Shown: positions 14,505-22,888, counted from the stretch's first letter. The stretch is 32,177 nucleotides of DNA from Oscillospiraceae bacterium (GCA_017435525.1 JAFSEW010000008.1:1-32177); one strand, 5' to 3'. Program-made: numbers and translations. Notes: generated by a model from the letters alone, not told the origin.

Positions 14505-16160
14505 TTATTTGTTCCACAGGTAAACTCTTACCTCGTAGGGCTTCAGAAGATCGGTCCGGGGATTGTCCACATTGCCCAGGATCAGCTGTGCGGTGTTCAG
14601 ATCGAAGCCTTTGATAGAGCGGAAATTGGAATCCCGCTTGCAGAAGGAGCAGACCACCAGAATCTTCTGGGTGTCATCCTCCATGGAGTAGATGTAATGC
14701 TCGCCGGACAGCGGCCGGTACTCCTGATACACGCCGTGGCGGACGCAGGAAAGAGATTTGCGCAGGGCGATGGCCTTGCGGTAGAAGTGGAGAATAGAAT
14801 CCGGGTCTTCTTCCTGCTGGGCTGCGTTGAGCCAGGTGTAGTTGGGATTTACATTCATCCAGGGGGTCTCGGCGGTGGTGAAGCCTGCGTTATTTTCGCT
14901 GCTCCATTGCACCGGAGTGCGGGCATTGTCCCGGGCGGAGCGCCACTGGCGCTTCAGCCGCTCCTCTTCAGACTTATGCAGAGCGCTGTGGTGGTAATTC
15001 CAGATGGTCTGCACATCCCGGTACTCGTCGATGCTCTGGGGCTTCCAGTTGATCATGCCGATCTCCTGCCCCTGATACACGAAGGGGGTTCCCTGCTGGA
15101 ACAGATACATGGCGCAGAGCATTTTGGCGCTCTCTTTCCAGAAATCCTCGCTGCCGTACCGGGAGACAATCCGGGGATGGTCGTGATTTTCAATGTAGAG
15201 AGCGTTCCAGGCCCGACCCTTGAGCTTGTATTGCCAGCTGGAGAAGGCCTGCTTCATTTTCCGCAGGTCAAAGGGCGTGGGCAGATAATCGGTGAACAGG
15301 CAGTCGGCGCACTGACACTGGAACTGGATCATCATATCAATCTGGCCATTCTCTTCATCGATGTAGTCCAGGGCCAGCTTCGGCGATACCAGGGGCGCTT
15401 CGGCGATGGTGAAGCAATCGTAATGATCCAGCACATCCTCCTTAAATTCCTGGAGGTACTGGTGAATTCTGGGGCCGTGGTTATAGTTGGGCATGCCCTT
15501 GTAGATGGGGAAAAGATGGTCATCCGGCAGGCCGTCCTTCTTGGAGATATAGGTGATCACATCTTCCCGGAAGCCGTCCACGCCCATGTCCAGCCAGAAG
15601 CGCAGGATCTTCTTCACTTCCTCACGAACCAGCGGATTGTCCATATTCAGATCCGGCTGCTTGATGGCGAACAGGTGCAGGTAATATTCCTGCCGCACTT
15701 CGTCCCAGGTCCAGGCAGCGCCCTCAAAATTGGAATCCCAGTTGTTGGGCAGCTTGCCGTCAGGCCGGGCAGGCCGCCAGATATAGTAATCGGTGTAGGG
15801 TTCGATCCGCTGGCGACTCTTCTGGAACCATTCATGCTCGTCGCTGGTGTGATTCACCACCAGATCCATCACGATTTTCATGCCCCGTTCATGGGCACCA
15901 TCCAGCACCTTTTTAAAAGCTTCCATGCCGCCGAATTCCGGGGCAATGTCCATATAGTCGGCAATGTCATAGCCGCCGTCGGCACCGGGGGAGGGGTAGA
16001 TGGGGGAGAACCAGATGCCGTCGATGCCCAGATCCTTCAGGTAATCCAGCTTCTCATACACGCCCCACAGGTCACCCATGCCGTCACCGTTGCCATCCTT
16101 GAAACTCCGGGGCCAGATCTGATAAAACACCATGTCTTTATACCAGCGTTTGCGTTCCAT
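14505..16160 (-). CDS. GH13 alpha-glucosidase (oligo-1,6-glucosidase type)
   Basis: 551 aa, the usual length. (beta/alpha)8 barrel motifs: VVNHTSDEH (region I), GFREDVITYI with nucleophile Asp200, TIAEAP with acid/base Glu254, and ENHDHPR with Asp327. The residue after the nucleophile is Val201; in this family Val here goes with alpha-1,6 (isomaltose) cleavage and Ala or Thr with alpha-1,4. No signal peptide, so it acts on imported oligosaccharides. The start is the ATG at 16160, 7 nt after GGAG; a longer open frame to 17705 is antisense to the GH36 gene and is rejected. First gene of a six-gene operon and divergent from the GH36 gene. Confidence 0.93.
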   Translation of the reverse strand: MERKRWYKDMVFYQIWPRSFKDGNGDGMGDLWGVYEKLDYLKDLGIDGIWFSPIYPSPGADGGYDIADYMDIAPEFGGMEAFKKVLDGAHERGMKIVMDLVVNHTSDEHEWFQKSRQRIEPYTDYYIWRPARPDGKLPNNWDSNFEGAAWTWDEVRQEYYLHLFAIKQPDLNMDNPLVREEVKKILRFWLDMGVDGFREDVITYISKKDGLPDDHLFPIYKGMPNYNHGPRIHQYLQEFKEDVLDHYDCFTIAEAPLVSPKLALDYIDEENGQIDMMIQFQCQCADCLFTDYLPTPFDLRKMKQAFSSWQYKLKGRAWNALYIENHDHPRIVSRYGSEDFWKESAKMLCAMYLFQQGTPFVYQGQEIGMINWKPQSIDEYRDVQTIWNYHHSALHKSEEERLKRQWRSARDNARTPVQWSSENNAGFTTAETPWMNVNPNYTWLNAAQQEEDPDSILHFYRKAIALRKSLSCVRHGVYQEYRPLSGEHYIYSMEDDTQKILVVCSFCKRDSNFRSIKGFDLNTAQLILGNVDNPRTDLLKPYEVRVYLWNK

Positions 16161-16187
16161 ATCCATTCTCCTTTTGCGGTTTTTCTC

Positions 16188-16216
16188 ATTGTAGCACGGA
16201 TTTTGCTGCGCGTCAT
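16188..16216 (-). promoter_or_regulatory. Promoter of the GH13 operon
   Basis: Minus strand ATGACG (16211-16216), a 17-bp spacer and TACAAT (16188-16193), about 30 bp before the ATG at 16160. Confidence 0.45.
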
Positions 16217-16227
16217 TAAAAATCTCG

Positions 16228-16256
16228 TTGACAGAGGAAAATCCTGCCGATACAAT
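16228..16256 (+). promoter_or_regulatory. Promoter of the GH36-glycerate kinase operon
   Basis: TTGACA (16228-16233), a 17-bp spacer and TACAAT (16251-16256): near consensus. The predicted leader is only about 12 nt before the ribosome binding site. Confidence 0.75.
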
Positions 16257-16274
16257 GAATTCAACAAGGAGGCG

Positions 16275-18536
16275 ATGTGTGTGATTTCCTTTGAAAACGG
16301 CGTTTTCTCTCTGGGAACGGAGAATTTTTCCTATATGTTCCGCCTGACAGCCCATGGGCAGCTGGAACATCTGCATTTCGGCGCAACCGTGGCGATGACG
16401 GATGCCCAGGCTTTTGCCTGCAAGCCCGGTACCGGCTGGGGCAGCAGCGTCAATTATGATACCGACGGCACCTGCCTGGATATTCTGCCTCTGGAATGGA
16501 GCGGCAGCGGCCGGGGTGACTACCGGGAAAGCCCCATGGCGCTGGATATGGCTACGGACTTTGTGTATCAGAGCTATGAAATTTATGGAGGTCCTGCCCA
16601 GATGCTCTGCGGTCTGCCCCAGGCCCAGGATGTGACGGAAACTTTGGAGATTGTCATGGCGCATCCGGGCGGGCTGACGCTGAAGCTTTTCTACAGCTTG
16701 GTGGGAGAAGTGCTGCTGCGCCGCAGTGTGCTGGAAAACCGCAGCGAAGAAACGATAACGCTGCACAAGCTTATGAGTTTTTCCGTGGATCTGCCCGGCA
16801 GCTATGAAATGACCACCTTTGATGGCAGCTGGGATGCGGAAATGCGCAAAAGCAAGGTATCCGTGGGGGCTGCCAAGGTAGTCCATGAAAGTCTGACAGG
16901 CTTTTCCTCCAACCGGCACCAGCCGGGCTTCCTGCTCAGTGAGCCCGGGGCAGGGGAAGACCACGGCAATGTCTACGGCTTCAACCTGATCTATTCCGGC
17001 AACCATTATGCATCTTGCCAGCGCTCTTTCCAGGGACTGACCCGGGTAATGCAGGGCATCAACCCGGAGAACTTTACGAAAATTCTGACACCGGGGGAAA
17101 TCTTTGAGACCCCGGAAGCGGTGCTGTGCTGGGCTTCCGACGGCTTCAACGGCCTGTCTGGGAAACTCCATAGTTTTATCAACAGCCACATTGTGCCCAA
17201 ATACTGGCAGTACCGGGAGCGCCCGGTGCTCTACAATAGCTGGGAAGGGTGTATGTTTGACTTCAACCGGGGGCGGCTTCTGGATCTGGCATCCCGGGCC
17301 AAAAAGCTGGGCTGCGAGCTGTTCGTCCTGGACGACGGCTGGTTCGGTGCCCGAAACAACGATAAGGCGGGGTTGGGCGACTATGCTGTGAACCGCCGCA
17401 AACTCCCCGGCGGCCTGAAAGCTCTGGCAGACCGGGTCAACGCGTTGGGCATGGAATTCGGCCTCTGGTTTGAGCCGGAGGCGGTGAATCCGGACAGCGA
17501 TCTCTACCGGGCCCACCCGGACTGGGCATTGACCGATGATCTGCAGCCGGTGTACGGCCGCAATGAATTGCTGCTGGATCTGACCAGACCGGAAGTCCGG
17601 GACTACATCGTGGAAAATGTCTCCGCAACCCTGGACAGCGCCAATATCACCTATGTAAAGTGGGATATGAACCGCCACAGCGTGGCCCTGGGTGCCAAAG
17701 CCCATGCGTATATTCTGGGCCTTTACGATGTGCTGCGCCGGATTTTTGAACCCCGCCCCAATATTTTGCTGGAAAGCTGCTCCTCCGGCGGCAACCGGTT
17801 TGACCTAGGCATGCTGTGCTTCTCGCCTCAGATCTGGTGCTCCGATGATACCGACCCTGTGGAGCGGCTGGAAATTCAGAACAGCCTTTCCTATCTCTAT
17901 CCCCAATCCACCTTCGGTGCTCATGTTTCCGCGGCGCCCCATTCCCAGACCCTGCGCAATACGCCCCTGAGCACCCGGGGCAATGTTTCTTTCTTTGGCT
18001 GCCTGGGCTATGAGCTGGACCTGAAGCACCTGGTGCCTACGGAGGAAAAGGAGATCACCCACCAGATTGCGTTTTATAAAGACTATCGGCGGATCTTCCA
18101 GTTTGGTCGTTTCCGCAGGCTTTGGGCTCCGGAAGGGTTGGCCTGGCAGGTTAACGGCGGCAGTACCGTGCTGGCAGGATTGTTCCACAAGCTGGTGGCG
18201 GCAGCCCCGGGCTATGAGCAGCTGCGGCTGCAGGGACTACAGCCCCAGAGCCGCTACTGCATGACCAGCCGGGAGCAGCTGCTGCGGGTAGGGCAGTTTG
18301 GCGGCCTTGTAAAGCATATCGCTCCGGTGGCCCTGGACCCCAATGGCTTTGTGCTGCGCACGGCAGACCGGCTGTATCCCATGAATGATGGGGTGCAGAC
18401 CCTGGAAGCTTCCGGCAATGCCCTGATGTCCGGTGTGATGCTCAATGCCCGGTTTGCCGGTACCGGCTATGACCCCGGCAGCCGCAACCAGGGCGACTTC
18501 TGCTCCAATGTGTATACGGTGCAGGAAATGAAATAA
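16275..18536 (+). CDS. GH36 alpha-galactosidase
   Basis: 753 aa, typical GH36 length. An N-terminal beta-sandwich (about 1-320) is followed by the catalytic barrel: LDDGWFGARNNDKAGLGDY (about 352-370), FGLWFEPEAVNPDSDL, the nucleophile in YVKWDMNRH (Asp464), ESCSSGGNRFDLGM and the acid/base in WCSDDTDPVERL (about Asp524). It cleaves alpha-galactosides such as melibiose or raffinose in the cytoplasm (no signal peptide). AAGGAGG is only 2 nt from the ATG at 16275 but 8 nt from an in-frame GTG at 16281, so the true start may be the GTG. The longer open frame from 14697 is antisense to GH13. Twelve bp separate it from the downstream kinase gene. Confidence 0.94.
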   Translation: MCVISFENGVFSLGTENFSYMFRLTAHGQLEHLHFGATVAMTDAQAFACKPGTGWGSSVNYDTDGTCLDILPLEWSGSGRGDYRESPMALDMATDFVYQSYEIYGGPAQMLCGLPQAQDVTETLEIVMAHPGGLTLKLFYSLVGEVLLRRSVLENRSEETITLHKLMSFSVDLPGSYEMTTFDGSWDAEMRKSKVSVGAAKVVHESLTGFSSNRHQPGFLLSEPGAGEDHGNVYGFNLIYSGNHYASCQRSFQGLTRVMQGINPENFTKILTPGEIFETPEAVLCWASDGFNGLSGKLHSFINSHIVPKYWQYRERPVLYNSWEGCMFDFNRGRLLDLASRAKKLGCELFVLDDGWFGARNNDKAGLGDYAVNRRKLPGGLKALADRVNALGMEFGLWFEPEAVNPDSDLYRAHPDWALTDDLQPVYGRNELLLDLTRPEVRDYIVENVSATLDSANITYVKWDMNRHSVALGAKAHAYILGLYDVLRRIFEPRPNILLESCSSGGNRFDLGMLCFSPQIWCSDDTDPVERLEIQNSLSYLYPQSTFGAHVSAAPHSQTLRNTPLSTRGNVSFFGCLGYELDLKHLVPTEEKEITHQIAFYKDYRRIFQFGRFRRLWAPEGLAWQVNGGSTVLAGLFHKLVAAAPGYEQLRLQGLQPQSRYCMTSREQLLRVGQFGGLVKHIAPVALDPNGFVLRTADRLYPMNDGVQTLEASGNALMSGVMLNARFAGTGYDPGSRNQGDFCSNVYTVQEMK

Positions 18537-18548
18537 GGAGGCAAACCC

Positions 18549-19778
18549 ATGGAAATATATCGCGATGCGAAAGCCATTATGGATGCGGCTTTATGCGCTG
18601 CCATGCCCGATACCGCCGTGGAAAAGGCTTTGCAGAAGCTGCCGGAAGTTACCGGCAAACTGGTGCTGATTGCGGCAGGTAAGGCTGCCTGGCAGATGGC
18701 TGCGGCTGCTTACAAGACGTTAGGCGATAAGATCAGCGGCGGCGTGGTCTGTACCAAGTATGACCATTGCAAAGGGCCCATCGGCAATCTGATTCTTTCG
18801 GAGGGCGGGCATCCGGTGCCGGATGCCAATTCCTATGGGGGTACCCAGCTGGCCATCGATGCGGTGCAGGGTCTGGGAGAAAACGATCTGGTGCTGTTTC
18901 TCATTTCCGGCGGCGGCTCTGCGCTGTTTGAAAAGCCTCTGGTTCCGGAGGAAGAAATGGCGGATATCACCCGGCAGCTGCTGGCCTGCGGCGCCGATAT
19001 TGTGGAAATGAACACCCTGCGCAAGCGGCTTTCCGCTGTGAAGGGCGGCAAGTTCGCCAAGCTCTGCGCCCCGGCAAAGGTGTTTTCCATTATTCTTTCC
19101 GATGTGCTGGGTGACCCGCTGGATATGATCGCCTCCGGCCCTGCCTATCCCGATTCTTCCACCCGGGAGCAGGCTCTGGCAATTATTGAAAAATATCAGC
19201 TGCGGCTCAGCGATGCTGCTATGGCGCTGATGGAGCAGGAGACGCCCAAGACCCTTGCCAATGTGGAAAGCCATATCACCGGCTCTGTGAAGCAGCTGTG
19301 CGCTGCCGCCGCAGAAACTGCGGAAAGCCTGGGCTATAAGCCAGTGGTGCTTACCGCAAGCCTCAGCTGCGAAGCCAGAGATGCCGGAAGCTTCCTGGCG
19401 TCCATTGCCCAGTACCACAGAGCTTCCGGGGAGAAGCTGGCCTTCATTGCCGGTGGCGAGACCGTGGTGCATCTGACGGGTAAGGGCAAGGGTGGCCGCA
19501 ATCAGGAGCTGGCGCTGTCCGGTGCCAGAGGCATCGCCGGCATGGAAAATGCGGTGCTGTTCTCTCTGGGCTCCGACGGTACCGACGGCCCCACCGATGC
19601 CGCAGGCGGCATTGTGGACGGCACCACCAACCGGAAACTGGTGGAAAAAGGCATTTCCATCGATGCGGTGCTGAAAAATAACGATGCCTACCATGCTTTG
19701 CAGGCTGTAGACGGCCTTATCGTTACCGGCCCCACCGGCACCAATGTCAATGACCTCTCGGTGCTGCTGCTTGGATAA
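18549..19778 (+). CDS. gckA: Glycerate 2-kinase (GckA/TtuD-type, MOFRL domain)
   Basis: 409 aa. The N-terminal half carries IAAGKAAWQMA and SEGGHPVPDANS and the LISGGGSALFEKP loop; the C-terminal MOFRL part has GGRNQELALSGARGI and GSDGTDGPTDAAGG. These are hallmarks of the GK-II glycerate kinases that form 2-phosphoglycerate from D-glycerate and ATP. AAGGAGG lies 7 nt before the ATG, 12 bp after the alpha-galactosidase stop, so it is cotranscribed. A kinase of glycerate next to a galactosidase is not an obvious pathway; it may use a sugar-acid product. Confidence 0.92.
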   Translation: MEIYRDAKAIMDAALCAAMPDTAVEKALQKLPEVTGKLVLIAAGKAAWQMAAAAYKTLGDKISGGVVCTKYDHCKGPIGNLILSEGGHPVPDANSYGGTQLAIDAVQGLGENDLVLFLISGGGSALFEKPLVPEEEMADITRQLLACGADIVEMNTLRKRLSAVKGGKFAKLCAPAKVFSIILSDVLGDPLDMIASGPAYPDSSTREQALAIIEKYQLRLSDAAMALMEQETPKTLANVESHITGSVKQLCAAAAETAESLGYKPVVLTASLSCEARDAGSFLASIAQYHRASGEKLAFIAGGETVVHLTGKGKGGRNQELALSGARGIAGMENAVLFSLGSDGTDGPTDAAGGIVDGTTNRKLVEKGISIDAVLKNNDAYHALQAVDGLIVTGPTGTNVNDLSVLLLG

Positions 19779-19781
19779 TAC

Positions 19782-19817
19782 AAACCGCCGATGCACCTGT
19801 GTGCATCGGCGGTTTTG
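19782..19817. terminator. Bidirectional terminator between convergent genes
   Basis: ACCGCCGATGCAC, loop CTGT, GTGCATCGGCGGT with TTTTG after it on the plus strand and TTTG on the minus strand. It lies between the gckA stop and the GH2 stop. Confidence 0.85.
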
Positions 19818-21605
19818 TTATTCTTCGCAGGCGGCTTTACGGCGGTTGATGGCGGAGAGGATTGCTAGGTCGAACTTGGGAACTCTTCCTTCGTAGGTAA
19901 ACAGGCCGTTTTTCTCCTGCTCCACATCCGTCAGCTGGGTATAGCAGAAGCCGAAAATCTTCGGATTGTCCAGCAGGGCATCGGTGAGGCCTTTGTAGCG
20001 GGCATAGAATTCTTCGAAGCTTCTTGCGGCGTTGCCGTAGCTCCAGCTCTTTTTCCGCTGCGCGTCCGTCTCTACCTGGATGCCGATGCCGCCGTATTCC
20101 GACACATGCACCGGTTCACCCTGCCAGGTCTGGCGGGTTCCTTCGGTGCGGCCATTGTAGCGCCAGCGCAGGTGGTGCCGATCCCACAAGGTAGCTTCCG
20201 TCACCAGCTTATCGTAGTTGGCTTTGAAGATGGCAGGGTCCTGCTCATAGTCGTGGACATCGTAAATGTCGGTTTTTACATGGTAGTTGCCGCTGGTGTC
20301 CACACAGGGGCGGGTGGGGTCCAGCAGTTTGGTCTGCTCATAGATGAGGCGCACTACATCATTATTCTGCTCCACGCTCTGGCTTTCCGGGAAGTGGTGG
20401 CAGGTGTCCCAGGTTTCATTGAAGGGGCACCAGGTAATCAGCGCCGGATGGCTATAGTCCCGCCGGACGCTTTCCAGCCACTGGGGCAGGAAAATGGCCA
20501 CGGCGTCCAGGGTCGTGATGTCCATGCTCCAGCTGCCGTATTCCCCCCAAACCATGTAGCCCAATCTGTCTGCGTGGTAGAGATACCGGGGCTCGAAGAC
20601 CTTCTGGTGCATCCGGGCACCGTTGAAGCCCGCAGCCATGCCGCACTGAATGTCGCGAATCAGATCTTCTTCCGTGGGGGCGGTGATGATGCCTTCCGGG
20701 TAATAGCCCTGATCCAGGATCAGCCGCTGGAAAACCGACTTGCCGTTGAGATAGAATTTGCCGCCTTCCAGCCGGATGCTGCGCAGGCCGAAATAGCTCT
20801 TCACTTCGTCCTGAGCGAATTTCAGCACCAGGTCATACAGCCGCCCCTTACCCAGCTCCCAGGGATGGATCTCGGAAAGAGGAAGTTCCAGCTGCGCCGT
20901 GACGGATTTCTGCTTCTTGGTGGCGCTGCCCACCAGACGGCCTTCGTAATAGGCTTCGGCGGTGAAATCTCCGGTGCCGGCCAGCTCCGCGTCGATGCTC
21001 AGGGTGCCGTTTTCCAGGTCGGGAGTCAGCCGGGCGTAACGGATGTAGCTTTCGGGAACGATCTCATACCACACCGTCTGCCAGATGCCGGTGGTGCGGG
21101 TGTAGTAAGCCCGATAGGAATCGTACCGGGCGGACTGTTTGCCACCGGGCTGCTTGAAGGAGCGGATATCATCGTAAGCGGCTACGGTAATTTGGTTGCT
21201 GCCGGGCTGCACCCAGGGGGTGATGTCCAGGTCAATGGGGGTGTAGCCGCCCTTATGGGAAAAGCCGGTGCTGTGGCCGTTGATCCACACTTTTGTCTCA
21301 TAGTCGCAGGCGCCGATATGGAAAAGGATCCGGCTGCCCTGCAGGTCGGCTTCCGTCAGGAGGATCTCCTTCTTATACCAGACGCAGTTCATAAAATCCT
21401 TGTGTTCCACCCCGGATAGCTTGCTTTCCGGGCAGAAAGGCACGGTGATGGTGCCGCAAAGATGCTTTTCTTCCGGCAGGCCCCGCTCTTCACCGGAGCA
21501 GGAATGATCAATTTCAAATTCCCAGGTGCCGTTGAGATTTTTCCAGTGCTTCCGCTGCCACTGGGGGTTGGGATGCTCCGGCCGGGGAATCGGGCAGATT
21601 GCCAT
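19818..21605 (-). CDS. GH2 glycoside hydrolase (beta-galactosidase/beta-glucuronidase-like)
   Basis: 595 aa. Jelly-roll sugar-binding domain (about 1-185; NLNGTWEFEI, KVWINGHSTG), Ig-like domain (about 185-280) and a TIM barrel with acid/base Glu397 in WCPFNETWD and nucleophile Glu503 in VSEYGG. Shorter than LacZ (over 1000 aa) and near the size of beta-glucuronidases, but the NxK-type glucuronate motif is not evident, so the substrate is left open. Cytoplasmic. Start at the ATG 21605, 8 nt after GAGAGGAG; an in-frame TTG at 21623 overlaps that site and is rejected. It lies 43 bp after the small gene at 21649 and is probably cotranscribed with it. Confidence 0.9.
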   Translation of the reverse strand: MAICPIPRPEHPNPQWQRKHWKNLNGTWEFEIDHSCSGEERGLPEEKHLCGTITVPFCPESKLSGVEHKDFMNCVWYKKEILLTEADLQGSRILFHIGACDYETKVWINGHSTGFSHKGGYTPIDLDITPWVQPGSNQITVAAYDDIRSFKQPGGKQSARYDSYRAYYTRTTGIWQTVWYEIVPESYIRYARLTPDLENGTLSIDAELAGTGDFTAEAYYEGRLVGSATKKQKSVTAQLELPLSEIHPWELGKGRLYDLVLKFAQDEVKSYFGLRSIRLEGGKFYLNGKSVFQRLILDQGYYPEGIITAPTEEDLIRDIQCGMAAGFNGARMHQKVFEPRYLYHADRLGYMVWGEYGSWSMDITTLDAVAIFLPQWLESVRRDYSHPALITWCPFNETWDTCHHFPESQSVEQNNDVVRLIYEQTKLLDPTRPCVDTSGNYHVKTDIYDVHDYEQDPAIFKANYDKLVTEATLWDRHHLRWRYNGRTEGTRQTWQGEPVHVSEYGGIGIQVETDAQRKKSWSYGNAARSFEEFYARYKGLTDALLDNPKIFGFCYTQLTDVEQEKNGLFTYEGRVPKFDLAILSAINRRKAACEE

Positions 21606-21648
21606 AAACAACGCTCCTCTCAAAATGGAATAGGCTTATTGTGATGCG

Positions 21649-21876
21649 TCACAGTTCCGTAAACTCGTAGATGTAGGTCACGGTGCCGTTGCTGTAGGTG
21701 TAGACGGTTCGGCCGTCGTCCGGAGTTTCTTTTTGGAATTTATCAAAATCCTTGCCGTGTTTGGCGCGAACAAAATCATCGGTGCTGTCAAGCTCAGCTT
21801 CTTCAAAAAAAGTCTGGGGATGCGCAGCGCCTGCACAGCCGTTCAGAAATTTGGCGACGATCTCGTATTCTTTCAT
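21649..21876 (-). CDS. Small protein of unknown function
   Basis: 75 aa from the ATG at 21876, which has GGGAGG 6 nt upstream; a longer reading to 21930 lacks a ribosome binding site. The sequence (MKEYEIVAKFLNGC at the start, ending YTYSNGTVTYIYEFTEL) is soluble, with an acidic middle and a beta-rich tail. No family is recognised. Two cysteines would be needed for metal binding and only one is present. It precedes the GH2 gene on the same strand and has its own promoter (21931-21959). Confidence 0.7.
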   Translation of the reverse strand: MKEYEIVAKFLNGCAGAAHPQTFFEEAELDSTDDFVRAKHGKDFDKFQKETPDDGRTVYTYSNGTVTYIYEFTEL

Positions 21877-21930
21877 AAAGAACCTCCCGCGTGCTGATAA
21901 AAAGCAAATATTTTTGTTCAGTATGCGCAT

Positions 21931-21959
21931 AGTTTACCATAAAATTGATGGAATTTCAA
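21931..21959 (-). promoter_or_regulatory. Promoter of the small protein-GH2 transcript
   Basis: Minus strand TTGAAA (21954-21959), a 17-bp spacer and TAAACT (21931-21936). Confidence 0.5.
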
Positions 21960-21971
21960 GCAAAAACGCTT

Positions 21972-22000
21972 TTGAAAATTTTTCTCTTCCGCGCTATAAT
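21972..22000 (+). promoter_or_regulatory. Promoter of the CarD-like gene
   Basis: TTGAAA (21972-21977), a 17-bp spacer and TATAAT (21995-22000), about 38 bp before the ATG at 22039. Its -35 is 12 bp from the divergent promoter's -35. Confidence 0.75.
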
Positions 22001-22038
22001 ACATTCAGAAAACAGCCGGGAAGGGGAGGAAAACGGAA

Positions 22039-22542
22039 ATGTTTCAAATAAATGATGTGATTATCTATGGCGCGCAGGGCGTTTGCCGGATTGCGGCCAT
22101 GGAAGAGAAAAATATCAGCGGTGTGAAGAAGGAATTCTTTGTACTGAAACCGATCAACGATGCTACTGCCACAGTCTTCGTGCCTACCGACAAGGAAGCG
22201 GCTTTGAAAAAAATGCGCCGGATCTTAACGGAAAGCCAGATCCGGGGCCTGCTGGATGCCGCAGCAGCGGAAAGAACCACCTGGATCGCCCAGGACAATG
22301 CCCGTAAGGAACGCTATCGCCAGCTGCTGGCCGGGGGCGATCAGCTGGCCTTGATCTGCATGATAAAGAGCATCTATGAACATAAGAAACAGTGCGATGA
22401 AAAGGGTAAGCGCCTGCATATGATCGACGAACACTTTCTCAAAGAAGCGGAGCAAATGCTGTTTAACGAGTTTCAGTATGTGCTGAAGCTAAACACAAAG
22501 GAAGAATTGCGCCAGCGTATCCTGGCAGGCACAGAAGCATAA
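22039..22542 (+). CDS. CarD-like transcriptional regulator
   Basis: 167 aa. The N-terminal RNA-polymerase-interacting Tudor-like domain is evident (FQINDVIIYGAQGVCRIAAMEE, then FFVLKPINDATATVFVPTD), and residues about 70-165 are helical, as in CarD/CdnL and the TRCF N-domain. CarD proteins bind the RNA polymerase beta subunit and modulate initiation at rRNA and other promoters. The AEE/W-type DNA-contact residues are not easily identified, so it may be a divergent paralogue. GGGGAGGA is 8 nt before the ATG. Immediately downstream is the element boundary. Confidence 0.88.
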   Translation: MFQINDVIIYGAQGVCRIAAMEEKNISGVKKEFFVLKPINDATATVFVPTDKEAALKKMRRILTESQIRGLLDAAAAERTTWIAQDNARKERYRQLLAGGDQLALICMIKSIYEHKKQCDEKGKRLHMIDEHFLKEAEQMLFNEFQYVLKLNTKEELRQRILAGTEA

Positions 22543-22558
22543 GGCCATGTTACTGCTA

Positions 22559-22600
22559 TAAAAAACGCCGAAAACCTGCAACAGCAAGGTTTTCGGCGCT
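22559..22600 (-). terminator. Terminator of the truncated tRNA-Arg, now also after the CarD-like gene
   Basis: CGCCGAAAACCT (22566-22577) and AGGTTTTCGGCG (22587-22598) form a 12-bp stem. The T-run (TTTTTT) is on the minus strand, directly downstream of the tRNA 3' end at 22606, so it is read as the original tRNA terminator. On the plus strand it is followed by only CTGTTTA and works less well for the CarD-like gene. Confidence 0.75.
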
Positions 22601-22605
22601 GTTTA

Positions 22606-22650
22606 TGGCACTCCAGAAGGAACTTGAATCCCCGACCTTCCGCTTAGGAG
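22606..22650 (-). other. 3' half of a tRNA-Arg(CCU) gene: attachment-site scar of the ICE
   Basis: On the minus strand the sequence reads as a tRNA from the anticodon loop CTCCTAA (anticodon CCU, 22644-22650) through the variable and T arms (loop TTCAAGT with flanking GGGGA/TCCTT) to acceptor strand CTGGAGT, discriminator G and CCA (22606-22608). Upstream of the loop (22651 and higher) no D arm or ACTCCAG acceptor strand is found. A 3' half flanked by element genes is the classic product of tyrosine-integrase insertion into a tRNA gene. The missing 5' half lies on the element side, so the intact tRNA should be at the far end, beyond the window. Confidence 0.85.
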
Positions 22651-22785
22651 TATGACTTACCGTATACCGCACGGTCTGGATATAACTTTCCGATACTTTC
22701 TCACTCGCTCAATTATCTGTGGTACTCGATTTTTGTGTTGCAATTTGCACAAAATGCCGATGTCTGATGCTTGAATCTGAGCGTC

Positions 22786-22807
22786 AAATTAGCAGGAAAT
22801 TAGCAGG
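22786..22807. repeat. Tandem 11-bp direct repeats near the attachment site
   Basis: AAATTAGCAGG occurs twice back to back (22786-22796, 22797-22807), about 140 bp inside the element and about 80 bp before the excisionase start. One helical turn apart and beside an attachment scar, these look like arm-type integrase or excisionase binding sites. Confidence 0.5.
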
Positions 22808-22851
22808 AATCTTCCAAAAATCAAGTTGAAACCACAGAATTTTGCATGGCA

Positions 22852-22868
22852 TTCGTTAAAATAACGAA
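22852..22868. promoter_or_regulatory. 17-bp palindrome before the excisionase gene
   Basis: TTCGTTA-AAA-TAACGAA just upstream of the ribosome binding site. A repressor operator for the small HTH protein is plausible. Confidence 0.4.
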
Positions 22869-22888
22869 GCGAAATAATGGAGGTAATC

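Noticed and set aside
14697-16274. N-terminal extension of the GH36 open frame to 1279 aa
   Set aside because: Antisense to GH13; the near-consensus promoter at 16228-16256 lies downstream of this stretch.
16161-17705. N-terminal extension of the GH13 open frame to 1066 aa
   Set aside because: The extra residues are antisense to the GH36 gene. The GH13 fold, SD and promoter place the start at 16160.
20106-21419. 437-aa plus-strand open frame
   Set aside because: Antisense to the GH2 gene without any motif.
22606-22690. A complete tRNA gene
   Set aside because: Only the 3' half is present; bases beyond 22650 cannot form the anticodon stem, the D arm or the acceptor 5' strand.
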